Below are positions 8,480 through 17,543 of a DNA stretch of 64,000 bases, in pieces (within the stretch, counting starts at the first letter, position 1; every line of letters starts with the position of its first letter). The position numbers and the translations under genes were made by a program. The notes below the pieces were generated by a model that saw only the letters and a list, made by a program, of their open reading frames with translations, had not been told where the DNA came from and did not search any database. Source of the DNA: Brevundimonas sp. (GTDB lineage: Bacteria; Pseudomonadota; Alphaproteobacteria; Caulobacterales; Caulobacteraceae); contig NZ_JAUYNX010000014.1 in the NCBI RefSeq assembly GCF_030704825.1, positions 248,001 through 312,000 of the forward strand. The letters are read 5' to 3'.

Positions 8480-9706
8480 TCAGGCGAGGCGACGAAGCGG
8501 CGCCAGGATCGCGGAGGCCATCAGGGCCGCGACGCAGGCCGCCAGGAAGACGGAAGACAGGGGTAGACCGAGGCCGAGGAGTGCGGCGGCGACCGCCGGC
8601 GCCAGACTCTGGGGCAGGGCGATGGCCATATTCATCACCCCCAGATCGCGTCCCGCTCTCGCCCGATCGGGCAGGATCTCCGCCGTCATGGCGGCGACCG
8701 TCGTGGCGTGCAGCCCATGGGCGGCGCCGAACAGCACCTGGGCCGCCAGGGGGCCGGGCCATTGCGGCCAGCCGATCATCAGCGCCAGGCCGGCGGCCAT
8801 CCCCACGCCCCCGGCGATGACGAAGGGCCGTCGTCGTCGCACCCGGTCCGAGCTTACGCCACCGACGAAACCGCTGATCGTCGCCGCGAGCGTGGAGGCG
8901 ATCAGCAGCGCACCGAACAGCTGGAGGGGCGACCATCCGGGCGGCGTCGCCTCCGGCACGTCCTGCAACAGGAAGAGCAGGTAGAGGGTGTTGATCGCCA
9001 CGGCGCTCTCAACCAACAGGCGGGAGACAAACGTCCAGAAGAACCGCCGGTCCCTGAGCGCGGCGAAGGACTGCCCCAGAGGGGTCGGAACGGGGCGGGA
9101 CGACGACGGTTCGCGCAGGGTCAGGGCGAAGGGCAGGATCAGGGCCGCAGCCACGACGACGACGACGGCGAACTGGAGCGGGGTCGATCCCGCCAGCCTC
9201 GTGACCACCACCGCCGTGAACAGGTTGGCGACCGGCAGGGCGGCGCCCGCCCAGGCGGAAATCAGCCCCTTCTGGGCGTCCCCGACCATGTCGGGAACGA
9301 GGGCCGCCAGCGGCGCGAAGAGGGCGTTGACCGCCAGCTGGAAGGCCACCACGCCGAACGCGAGCTGCAAGGGACTGTCAGCCCGGCCGATCAGGCCCAG
9401 CGAAAGGGCGACGAGGACCAGGCCCCCGAGAATCCACGGACGCCTGCGGCCCAGGGGGGTCCGGGTGCGGTCGCTCAGGGTCCCGAACAGGACGTTGGCG
9501 AAGGCCGCGGTCAGCCCGCCCAGCATGGCCATCTGGCTGAGCAACAGGGCCTTCTCGGCCCCGCCCATCAGCTGGGCCTTGCCCGGCAGCAACAGGGTCA
9601 GCAGCGGAATGAAGCAGACAAAGGCCCCGGCCTGGGCCGCGCCATAGCCGAGGATGAACCATCGGGATCGATGAGACGGGTCCGACTCGGCAGCGGGAGC
9701 GATCAT
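8480..9706 (-). CDS. MFS transporter, glycoside/oligosaccharide type
   Basis: 408-residue inner-membrane carrier with about 12 hydrophobic segments and the cytoplasmic motif FGTLSDRTRTPLGRRRPW between TM2 and TM3, which resembles the GPH (MelB-like) sugar symporters more than drug exporters. Divergent from the LacI regulator at 9799 and next to the GH30/TBDR/GH3 cluster, so it most likely moves gluco-oligosaccharides or glucose from the periplasm. ATG at 9706; no strong ribosome site is seen. The substrate is inferred only from neighbours. Confidence 0.82.
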   Translation of the reverse strand: MIAPAAESDPSHRSRWFILGYGAAQAGAFVCFIPLLTLLLPGKAQLMGGAEKALLLSQMAMLGGLTAAFANVLFGTLSDRTRTPLGRRRPWILGGLVLVALSLGLIGRADSPLQLAFGVVAFQLAVNALFAPLAALVPDMVGDAQKGLISAWAGAALPVANLFTAVVVTRLAGSTPLQFAVVVVVAAALILPFALTLREPSSSRPVPTPLGQSFAALRDRRFFWTFVSRLLVESAVAINTLYLLFLLQDVPEATPPGWSPLQLFGALLIASTLAATISGFVGGVSSDRVRRRRPFVIAGGVGMAAGLALMIGWPQWPGPLAAQVLFGAAHGLHATTVAAMTAEILPDRARAGRDLGVMNMAIALPQSLAPAVAAALLGLGLPLSSVFLAACVAALMASAILAPLRRLA

Positions 9707-9798
9707 GACGACATATGAGGTCGCGGTGCGCGTCGCGTCGACCTATTGTATGGGTCGGGCGGGGCGATGACCGCGCGCCGGGGCTTGTGGAGTGACCG

Positions 9799-10863
9799 TT
9801 GACCGCCAGGAGACCGACGATCGACGATGTGGCGCGCCAGTCCGGCGTCGGCCGTACGACCGTGTCGCGCGTGCTCAACGGCGGGCCGAACGTCCGCGAC
9901 GAAGTGCGCGAGCGCGTGCTCAAGGCGATGGAGGCGCTGAACTACCAGGCCAATCCGCAGGCGCGATCTCTGGCCGGCGGGGGCAGCCGCATGCTGGCCC
10001 TGATCCTGGCCTCCGATCTGGAGGCGGAGCCGAACTCCTTCTACGCCTCGGCGCTCGAGCTCGGCGCGCTGCGGGAGTGTCTGGCCCTGGGCTATCAGCT
10101 CCTGACCCGGCACGTGCCGCAGCAGAGCCCCGACCGTCGCCAGCAGGTTCTTGAGCTGATGACATCCCAGAGGTGCGAGGGCCTGATCCTGACGCCGCCC
10201 TTCGCCGACGACGTGGTTCTGATCGAGGAAATCCGGCGCAGCGGCTGCAAGGTGGTGACCATTTCGCCGGGCGGGCCCGGTCGAGCGGTCGCCGACGGCG
10301 TGGGCATCGATGACGAGGCTGGCGGCTACGACGTCACGCGTCATCTGCTCGACCTGGGGCATCGGCGCCTGGCCTTCATGAGCGGCATCGCGGGCCATCT
10401 GTCGGCCGAACAGCGATTCGACGGGCTGAGGCGGGCCCTCCGGGAGGCGGGGCCGGATGCGGAGGTGGTGGACCTGCTGCGCGGCGACTTCACCTTCCGC
10501 TCCGGTAGCGTTCTGACCGCGCGACTCCTGGATCAGCCGAACCCCCCGACCGCCCTGATCTGCGCCAATGACGACATGGCCGCCGGGGCGCTGTCGGCCG
10601 CCCACAGCCGCGGGCTGGACGTACCGGGCCAGTTGTCCATCACCGGCTTCGACGACACGCCCGTTTCGGAGATCGTCTGGCCGCCCCTGACCACCGTCCA
10701 CCAGCCGTTGAAGGCGATGGGGCGTGAGGCGGTTCTGGTCCTCGCCGGACGGCTGACCGGGACAATGCGCGGCGACTGGCGCTTCCGCACCCTGCCGCAC
10801 ACGGTCGTCCCGAGGGCTTCGGCCGGTCAAGTGCTGCCGCAACTGGCTACCGCCATCGCTTGA
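9799..10863 (+). CDS. LacI-family transcriptional regulator of the beta-glucan module
   Basis: 354 residues: N-terminal LacI helix-turn-helix (PTIDDVARQSGVGRTTVSRVLNG, about 6-28) with hinge helix ending ARSLAGG, then a periplasmic-binding-protein-like effector domain containing NDDMAAGAL and GFDDTPVSE. TTG start at 9799 with GGAG six bases upstream; the GTG at 9792 is in another frame. Divergent from the MFS gene and 106 bases before GH30. The GGAAGCGCTTCC-type palindromes at 10889 and 12512 are its most likely operators (inference from proximity). Confidence 0.9.
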   Translation: MTARRPTIDDVARQSGVGRTTVSRVLNGGPNVRDEVRERVLKAMEALNYQANPQARSLAGGGSRMLALILASDLEAEPNSFYASALELGALRECLALGYQLLTRHVPQQSPDRRQQVLELMTSQRCEGLILTPPFADDVVLIEEIRRSGCKVVTISPGGPGRAVADGVGIDDEAGGYDVTRHLLDLGHRRLAFMSGIAGHLSAEQRFDGLRRALREAGPDAEVVDLLRGDFTFRSGSVLTARLLDQPNPPTALICANDDMAAGALSAAHSRGLDVPGQLSITGFDDTPVSEIVWPPLTTVHQPLKAMGREAVLVLAGRLTGTMRGDWRFRTLPHTVVPRASAGQVLPQLATAIA

Positions 10864-10888
10864 CACAGGGCCCCGTCCCGAGCGCTTA

Positions 10889-10904
10889 TTGGAAGCGCTC
10901 CCAA
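10889..10904. promoter_or_regulatory. LacI operator upstream of GH30, TTGGAAGCGCTCCCAA
   Basis: Near-perfect 16-base palindrome with one mismatch pair, 65 bases before the GH30 start codon and just behind the LacI gene. The same palindrome, perfect, precedes the next TBDR at 12512. Confidence 0.75.
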
Positions 10905-10969
10905 TCGCGGCGGAGCACGTCCGCCCGGAGCGGCAGCGGCCCGCCTCGGGAAGGTTCAGGGAGAATCCG

Positions 10970-12436
10970 ATGATGAAGCGGCACGGGATTTCGGCGACGG
11001 CCTTGCGGATGCTGGCGATCGTCACGGCGGCGGTCCTGGGCGCGGCGGCCTGCGCTTCGCCCTCCGTGGCTCCCCCCGAACCGGCGGCGCGCGTCTGGAT
11101 GACTTCGGGCGACCGGAGCCGGTTGCTGGCCGAGCAGACGCCGCTCACGTTCCATGCCGCCGATGCGACCCCGAGCCCCTCAGTCGTCGTCATTGACGCG
11201 TCGCGGCGGTTCCAGGAGATGGTCGGCTTCGGCGCCGCGATCACCGACGCCTCGGCATGGCTGATCCAGACGAAGATGCGGCCGGACCAACGCGACGCCC
11301 TGATGCGGGAGCTGTTCGGTCGTGACGACGGCGGCCTGGGCTTCAGCTTCACGCGGGTGACCATCGGCGCCTCGGATTTCTCTCTGGACCACTACAGCCT
11401 GGCGGACACGCCCGACCCGGCGCTGGCGAATTTCTCGACCGCACGGATGGAGGCCCATGTCTTTCCGACGGTGCGGCAGGCCCTTGCCGTTAATCCCGAT
11501 CTCAAGGTGATGGCCTCGCCGTGGAGCGCGCCGGGCTGGATGAAGACCACCGGATCCATGATCCAGGGCGAGTTGAAGCCGGAATTCTATCCGACCTACG
11601 CCGACTACCTGCGGCGCTATGTCGAGGCCGCGGCGGCCCACGGCGTGCCGACCGACTATCTCAGCATCCAGAACGAGCCCGACTTCGAGCCGGACAGCTA
11701 TCCCGGCATGCGGTGGGGTCCGGAGGGACGCGCGGCCTTCATCGGCGGCCACCTTGGACCGATGTTCCGGAGCGCCGGGATCCGGACGCGAATTCTCGAT
11801 TGGGACCACAATTGGGACAAGCCGGAGCAGCCCCTCGGCGTACTCGCCGACCCCCGGGCCAGCACCTTCGTCAGCGGTGTCGCCTGGCACTGCTACGCCG
11901 GGGACGTGGCGGCCCAGACGCCGGTGCGGGAAGCCTATCCTGACAAGGATGTCTTTTTCACCGAATGTTCGGGCGGGGACTGGGCGGCCGACTTCTCCGA
12001 CAGCTTTTCCTGGACGATGAGGAGCCTCATCATCGGATCGACCGGGCACTGGGCGCGCGGCGTCCTGATGTGGAATCTCGCGCTCGACGAGTCGCACGGT
12101 CCCCACGCCGGAGGCTGCGGCGACTGCCGCGGAGTGGTGACCGTCGACAGCCGCACCGGAACCGTGGAACGGAACCAGGAATACTATGCCTTCGGCCACG
12201 CAAGCCGTTTCGTGCGGCCGGGCGCGCGGCGGATCGCATCGGCCGGGCCCGAAGGCCTTCACGCCGTCGCCTTCGTCAACCCGGACGGCGAGCGGATCCT
12301 GATCCTTCTCAACGAAGGCGAGGTTCCGGTCTCGTTCATCCTCCGGGAGGGGAGGTGGCAGGCGGCCGCCGATCTGCCGGCGAAGACCGCCGCAACCTAC
12401 GTCTGGCGGGCTCCCGACGGCCCCGAGGCCGACTGA
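10970..12436 (+). CDS. GH30 family glycosidase (glucosylceramidase/beta-1,6-glucanase type), exported
   Basis: 488 residues. Retaining glycosidase with acid/base Glu236 in SIQNEPDF and nucleophile Glu332 in FFTECSGGDW; also the family stretches FQEMVGFGAAITDAS and MASPWSAPGWMKT. N-terminal leader followed by Cys28 (LGAAACAS), so a lipoprotein or cleaved signal peptide. The ATG at 10970 has AGGGAG six bases upstream. GH30 members of this type act on beta-1,6-glucan, glucosides or laminarin side branches; with TBDR, GH3 and MFS neighbours a beta-glucan substrate is the best guess. A xylan-active GH30 is less likely because the WSAPGWMKT architecture is the glucosylceramidase-like one. Confidence 0.88.
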   Translation: MMKRHGISATALRMLAIVTAAVLGAAACASPSVAPPEPAARVWMTSGDRSRLLAEQTPLTFHAADATPSPSVVVIDASRRFQEMVGFGAAITDASAWLIQTKMRPDQRDALMRELFGRDDGGLGFSFTRVTIGASDFSLDHYSLADTPDPALANFSTARMEAHVFPTVRQALAVNPDLKVMASPWSAPGWMKTTGSMIQGELKPEFYPTYADYLRRYVEAAAAHGVPTDYLSIQNEPDFEPDSYPGMRWGPEGRAAFIGGHLGPMFRSAGIRTRILDWDHNWDKPEQPLGVLADPRASTFVSGVAWHCYAGDVAAQTPVREAYPDKDVFFTECSGGDWAADFSDSFSWTMRSLIIGSTGHWARGVLMWNLALDESHGPHAGGCGDCRGVVTVDSRTGTVERNQEYYAFGHASRFVRPGARRIASAGPEGLHAVAFVNPDGERILILLNEGEVPVSFILREGRWQAAADLPAKTAATYVWRAPDGPEAD

Positions 12437-12511
12437 TCACCGTCATTCTCGCCCTCCGTTCGGACGGGCCCGCGATTTCAGATTGCGCAGCTCCCGGAAT
12501 TCGGCTAGCCA

Positions 12512-12527
12512 TTGGAAGCGCTTCCAA
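12512..12527. promoter_or_regulatory. Perfect LacI operator TTGGAAGCGCTTCCAA
   Basis: A 16-base perfect palindrome 90 bases before the TBDR start codon; the matching imperfect site lies upstream of GH30 at 10889. Together they define a local regulon distinct from the TAGCGCTA sites. Confidence 0.8.
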
Positions 12528-12616
12528 CTCGCCGTCGAGCGCGGTCGGAATCGCGAAACAAAAATGGACGTGGGGCTCACGGGTCTCATGCCGGGGAATC
12601 GCAAAGGGGGTTAACA

Positions 12617-15475
12617 ATGCGCAACGAGTTCGCAGGTGTCCGCAAGTTCGGATCCGTCTCGTCATCAAAGCTCTGCCTGACGGTCTCGGCCCTTGCGCTC
12701 GCCATGGCGGCGCCGGCCGTCGCCCTGGCCCAGGACCCCGCGCCGGCGCCGGCGCAGGACGAGGCGGTCGAGATCGACGAAGTCATCGTCACCGGCCTGC
12801 GTCGAGGCCTGGCCGACTCCATCAGCGTCAAGCGGAACGAGACCTCCATCGTCGAGGCGGTTTCGGCCGAGGACATCGGCAAGCTGCCCGACGTCTCCAT
12901 CGCTGAGTCCATCGCGCGCCTTCCCGGCCTGGCCGCCCAGCGGGTCAACGGTCGCGCCCAGGTGATCTCGATCCGGGGTCTGGCCCCCGACTTCACCACC
13001 ACCCTGCTCAACGGCCGCCAGCAGGCCAGCTCGGGGGACAACCGGGCCGTCGAATTCGACCAGTATCCGTCCGAGCTGCTGTCCAGCGTGGTGATCTACA
13101 AGACCCCGGACGCCGAGGTTTCGGGCATGGGTCTTTCCGGCACCGCCGACCTGCGCACTGTCCGGCCGCTCGAATTCGGCCGCCGGGCCCTGGCGCTGAA
13201 CGTTCGCGGCGAAGTCGTGGAAGGCGACAGCCTCAACGACGACGTCCGCAACTACGGCGGCCGCGTTTCCATCAGCTATATTAACCAGTTCGCCGACAAC
13301 ACCCTGGGCATCGCCCTGGGCTACGCCCATCTGGATTCGCCGTCCCAGAACCAGCACTACAAGGCCTACGGCTACGAGGCGTTCGGCTTCGCCGTGACGC
13401 CGGACAGTGCGGACAACGCGCTGATCCTGAACGGCCAGGAGCTTTTCGCGACTTCGCGCCTCAACCAGCGTGACGCCTTCATCGGCATCGTCGAGTGGCG
13501 GCCCAACGAAGCCTTCCATTCGACTCTCGATCTCTACTATTCGAAATTCGACCAGGAAGAGACAACGCGCGGCGCCCAGTGGTTCTCCAATGGCTGGGCC
13601 GACAACGCCACCTTCACCGATGTCCAGACCGAGACGCGCGGCGGCACGCTCTTCGCCACCAGCGGCACGCTGAACGGCGGCGTTCCCATCATCCGCAACG
13701 ACTTCAACACCCGGGAGGACGAGCTTTTCTCGGTCGGGCTGAACAACGAGTTCCAGATCGACGACCGCACCCGGGTGCACGCCGACCTGTCCTATTCCAA
13801 CAATCGCCGGCGCGAACAGATCCTCGAGACCTACGCCGGCTACGGACGCGGCGTCGGCGGCGTCACGCCCGCGACCCCCAACGTCGGCCGCACCCTCGAC
13901 ACCATCCAGTTCGAGGTCAACGACGACGGCTATCCCACCTATTCGGAGGGGCTGAACTACGCAGACGCCTCCCAGGTATCTCTCGGCGACCGCGCCCCCT
14001 GGGGCGGCTGGGGTCACGACGGCGCCATCCGCTTCCCCGACGTCGAGGAGAGCATCTACGCCGTCGATCTGATGGCGGAGCGCGATCTGGACGGCTTCTT
14101 CACCAACCTCAGCGCCGGGGTGAACCTGGCCAACCGCGAGAAGTCCAAGCGCGTCGACGATTTCGACCTGTTTCTCAAGAACGGTCGCCAGCAGGTCTAT
14201 GTCGATCCGCAATACCTGGCCGCGCCGACCTCGCTCGGCTACGCGGGCTTCGGCGATGTGCTCAGCGTCGATCTGAGCCGAGCCCTGGACGTCTACTACG
14301 ACCGGGCGCCGATCCTGGACGCCAACTATTTCGACAAGAACTGGGACATCCAGGAGGAGGTGATCACCTTCTTCGCCCGGGCCGAGTTCGAACGCGGTCC
14401 CATCCGCGGCAACATCGGCGTCCAGGTGGTCCAGCAGTCCCAGGAGTCGACGGGGGTGGTGATCAACGGCCTCGAGCCGGGTCAGCCGATCACCCCGATC
14501 TCGGTGACCGAGAGCGAGGACTACACCGATGTCCTTCCGAGCCTGAATCTCATCTACGACTTCGGCGACGGCCAGCGGATCCGGTTCGCGGCGTCCAAGA
14601 CCATGGCCCGGCCGCGCATGGACGAGATGCGCGCCAATGTGACCCCGGGCTTCAACGCCTTGGTCTGCACGGGTCAGCCCTGCCTGCCAGGTACCACCGT
14701 GAACCCCTGGTCGGCCTCGGGCGGCAATCCGCACCTTGAGCCCTGGCGCGCCACGGCGTTCGACGTCGCCTATGAGTGGTACGTGAACCCGACGACCTAT
14801 GTGTCGGTCGCGGCCTTCTACAAGGATCTGGACAGCTACATCTATCAGCAGACCGGAACCTTCGACTTCTCGGGCATTCCCCTGCCCAGCACGGCGTCCG
14901 CCATTCCCGCCGGAGTCACCATCAGCCCGATCGGTCAGATCACGCTTCCGGCGAACGGCAACGGGGGGACGATTCAGGGCGTGGAGGTCAGCGGCGCCCT
15001 GAACCTCGGCACCGTGTGGGAGCCGCTCGAAGGTTTCGGCGTGCTGGGCAGCGTCTCCTTCACCGAATCCGACCTGAACCCCAGCCCCACCGGCCAGGAA
15101 GTTCGCATCCCCGGCCTGTCGGGCATGGTCTACAACATGACCGCCTATTACGAGCGTGGCGGCTTCCAGGCGCGGATCAGCAAGCGTTTCCGCGAGGCCT
15201 TCAAGGGCGAGGTGGTGCAGCTGTTCGCGACCCGCGGCTACACTGAAATCCTCGACGACGAGCAGGTCGACGCGCAGATCGGCTACACGTTCGAGGAGGG
15301 CCGGCTGGAAGGTCTGGGGCTGCTGTTCCAGGTCAACAACCTGACCAACTCGCCCTATCGCACCCGCCTCGGCCTCGACAGCGGCGGCACCACCACCGCG
15401 GACGGAACCACGCTGCCGGAAACCTACGAGGAATACGGCCGTCAGTATCTGTTCGGCATCAACTACCGGTTCTGA
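12617..15475 (+). CDS. TonB-dependent receptor, beta-glucan module
   Basis: 952-residue outer-membrane receptor. Leader ending PAVALAQ, TonB-box-like EIDEVIVTGLR, plug with IARLPGLAAQRVNGRAQVISIRGL and GLSGTADLRTVRPLEF, C-terminal barrel ending YLFGINYRF. The ATG at 12617 follows AAAGGGGG; the frame is open to 12512 but the operator palindrome lies there. Preceded by GH30 and followed by GH3 and a halogenase on the same strand. Ligand probably a gluco-oligosaccharide (context only). Confidence 0.92.
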   Translation: MRNEFAGVRKFGSVSSSKLCLTVSALALAMAAPAVALAQDPAPAPAQDEAVEIDEVIVTGLRRGLADSISVKRNETSIVEAVSAEDIGKLPDVSIAESIARLPGLAAQRVNGRAQVISIRGLAPDFTTTLLNGRQQASSGDNRAVEFDQYPSELLSSVVIYKTPDAEVSGMGLSGTADLRTVRPLEFGRRALALNVRGEVVEGDSLNDDVRNYGGRVSISYINQFADNTLGIALGYAHLDSPSQNQHYKAYGYEAFGFAVTPDSADNALILNGQELFATSRLNQRDAFIGIVEWRPNEAFHSTLDLYYSKFDQEETTRGAQWFSNGWADNATFTDVQTETRGGTLFATSGTLNGGVPIIRNDFNTREDELFSVGLNNEFQIDDRTRVHADLSYSNNRRREQILETYAGYGRGVGGVTPATPNVGRTLDTIQFEVNDDGYPTYSEGLNYADASQVSLGDRAPWGGWGHDGAIRFPDVEESIYAVDLMAERDLDGFFTNLSAGVNLANREKSKRVDDFDLFLKNGRQQVYVDPQYLAAPTSLGYAGFGDVLSVDLSRALDVYYDRAPILDANYFDKNWDIQEEVITFFARAEFERGPIRGNIGVQVVQQSQESTGVVINGLEPGQPITPISVTESEDYTDVLPSLNLIYDFGDGQRIRFAASKTMARPRMDEMRANVTPGFNALVCTGQPCLPGTTVNPWSASGGNPHLEPWRATAFDVAYEWYVNPTTYVSVAAFYKDLDSYIYQQTGTFDFSGIPLPSTASAIPAGVTISPIGQITLPANGNGGTIQGVEVSGALNLGTVWEPLEGFGVLGSVSFTESDLNPSPTGQEVRIPGLSGMVYNMTAYYERGGFQARISKRFREAFKGEVVQLFATRGYTEILDDEQVDAQIGYTFEEGRLEGLGLLFQVNNLTNSPYRTRLGLDSGGTTTADGTTLPETYEEYGRQYLFGINYRF

Positions 15476-15510
15476 CTGGCGCCACCCTTCCCGGCGCCGG
15501 AACCGGAACT

Positions 15511-15557
15511 CGCCGTGGATCGGGAGCGCATCCGCACCCCGTCCACGGCGGCCCTTT
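15511..15557 (+). terminator. Probable terminator or attenuator between TBDR and GH3
   Basis: Nine-base-pair stem CGCCGTGGA / TCCACGGCG, extendable by CGGG/CCCG across a bulged T, followed by CCCTTTAAT. The T-run is short, so termination may be partial and let some transcripts reach GH3. Confidence 0.5.
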
Positions 15558-15580
15558 AATGTGAGTAGTCGAGTAGACGT

Positions 15581-17530
15581 ATGAAGCGCCCCGCCCTGAA
15601 GGTCTCGCTTTCACTCCTGCTGCTGGCGGGCTGCGCGCCCATACAGACTTTCCCCCGGCCGCCGCTCGAGGTCGCGGCCCCGGCGGCCGCCGCGCCGGAC
15701 GCGGCCATGGAGCGGCGCATCGCCGCCATCGTGGCTGGCATGACGCTGGAGCAGAAGGTCGGGCAGATGACCCAGCCGGACGTCCGCTACATCACGCCGG
15801 AACAGGTGAGCCAATACTACATCGGCTCGGTGCTGAACGGCGGCGGCGCCTGGCCGGACATGAACAAGCGCGCCTCCGTCGCCGACTGGGCCGCCCTGGC
15901 CGACCGCTTCGCCGACGCCGCCCTGGCCACCGACCTGCCGACGCCGATCCCGCTATTGTGGGGCACCGACGCCGTACACGGGCACAACAATGTCTCGGGC
16001 GCGACCATTTTTCCGCACAACATCGGCCTTGGCGCCGCCAACGATCCGGCGCTGATCGAGCGCATCGGGCGGGCCACGGCGCGGCAGGTCCGCGCCACCG
16101 GCATCACCTGGGCCTTCGCCCCGACCCTGGCTGTCGGCGACAACCGGCGCTGGGGCCGGACCTATGAGAGCTGGTCCAGCGATCCGGCCCTCGTCCGCCG
16201 CTATGGCGAAGCCATGGTCCGGGGACTGCAGGGCGACCTGACCGGCGACGCCGACGTGCTGGCGACGGCGAAACACTATCTGGGCGACGGCGGCACCTTC
16301 AACGGCGTCGACCAGGGCCAGGCCCGCATGACCCGCGAAGACTTGCTGGGCCGCCACGGCGCCGGCTATCTCGGCGCGCTGGACGCCGGCGTGCAGACGG
16401 TAATGATTTCGTACAGCGGCTGGTACGACACGGCGGCCGACCAGGACCACGGCAAGATGCACGGCAACCGCGACCTGATCGCCGGCGTGCTCAAGGGCGA
16501 GCTCGGCTTCGACGGCCTGGTGGTGTCCGACTGGAACGGCATCGAACAGGTGCCGGGCTGCGCCAGGGACCGCTGCTCCCAGGCGGTCAACGCCGGCATC
16601 GACATGTTCATGGTCCCCGAGGACTGGCGCGCCTTCATCACCAATACCGTGGAGGACGTTCGCGCCGGCCGCATCGCCGAGTCGCGGATCGACGACGCCG
16701 TGACCCGCATTCTGCGCGTCAAGATGCGCTCCGGCCTGTTCGACCGCCCGGCTGACGCCAGCGTCCTGACGGGGCGCGCCGATGGCCTGGACGCCCGCGC
16801 CCTTGCCCGCGAGGCCGTGCGCAAGTCGGTGGTCCTGCTCAAGAACGATGACGCGGTCCTGCCGCTGCAGCGTGGTCGTCGGGTCCTCGTCGTCGGCGCC
16901 AGCGCCGACAGTCTGTCGAACCAGACAGGCGGCTGGTCGCTGACCTGGCAGGGCACCGAGAACGTCAACGCCGACTTCGCCACGGGCCAGACCCTGCTGA
17001 CCGCGCTGCGCGAGGCGCTGGGAGCGGACAATGTGGTCTATTCGGCGGACGGCTCGGGCGTGGACGTTTCGCGTTTCGACGCGGTCGTCGCCGTGCTCGG
17101 CGAGACTCCGTACGCCGAATACAATGGCGACGTCCGCTTTCCGGTCCCGGTCCAGCACAGCCTGCAGCACCCCGCCGACCTCGCCGCCCTGCGGGCGGTG
17201 TCCGGCAAAGGGGCGCCGGTCGTCACCGTGCTCTATTCGGGCCGACCCGCCTACGCCAACGACCTGATCAACCTGTCGGACGCCTTCGTCGCCGCCTTCC
17301 TGCCCGGCACCGAGGGCGGCGGCCTGGCCGATGTCCTCCTTGGCGGTCAGCATGACTTCACGGGCCGGCTGTCCTTCGCCTGGCCGGGCTCGGCGTGCAG
17401 CACCGGCGAGGATCCGGACGACGTCGTCCAGTTCGCGCGCGGCTACGGCCTGAGCTACGCCCGGCCGGCGCGGCTGGGGCCTCTGCCCTTGCCCGCCACG
17501 CCCGCGACCTGCGAAACCATCGCACCCTAG
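15581..17530 (+). CDS. GH3 beta-glucosidase, predicted lipoprotein
   Basis: 649 residues. Lipobox LAGC with Cys18, then the GH3 barrel (about 45-380) with the family motifs GTDAVHGHNNV, KHYLGDGG and nucleophile Asp317 in VVSDWNG, then the alpha/beta sandwich domain (about 410-640) with RKSVVLLKNDDAVLPL. Shorter than the roughly 800-residue periplasmic beta-glucosidases because the C-terminal fibronectin-like domain is missing. It would release glucose from oligosaccharides imported by the preceding TBDR. Start ATG at 15581 sets the lipobox; the ribosome site is weak. Thirteen bases separate its stop from the halogenase start. Confidence 0.9.
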   Translation: MKRPALKVSLSLLLLAGCAPIQTFPRPPLEVAAPAAAAPDAAMERRIAAIVAGMTLEQKVGQMTQPDVRYITPEQVSQYYIGSVLNGGGAWPDMNKRASVADWAALADRFADAALATDLPTPIPLLWGTDAVHGHNNVSGATIFPHNIGLGAANDPALIERIGRATARQVRATGITWAFAPTLAVGDNRRWGRTYESWSSDPALVRRYGEAMVRGLQGDLTGDADVLATAKHYLGDGGTFNGVDQGQARMTREDLLGRHGAGYLGALDAGVQTVMISYSGWYDTAADQDHGKMHGNRDLIAGVLKGELGFDGLVVSDWNGIEQVPGCARDRCSQAVNAGIDMFMVPEDWRAFITNTVEDVRAGRIAESRIDDAVTRILRVKMRSGLFDRPADASVLTGRADGLDARALAREAVRKSVVLLKNDDAVLPLQRGRRVLVVGASADSLSNQTGGWSLTWQGTENVNADFATGQTLLTALREALGADNVVYSADGSGVDVSRFDAVVAVLGETPYAEYNGDVRFPVPVQHSLQHPADLAALRAVSGKGAPVVTVLYSGRPAYANDLINLSDAFVAAFLPGTEGGGLADVLLGGQHDFTGRLSFAWPGSACSTGEDPDDVVQFARGYGLSYARPARLGPLPLPATPATCETIAP

Positions 17531-17543
17531 CGACGGACACGGC

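Noticed and set aside
12665..14734. 689-codon open frame opposite the second TBDR
   Set aside because: Low-complexity Gly/Val/Arg composition without motifs; the TBDR on the sense strand is clear.
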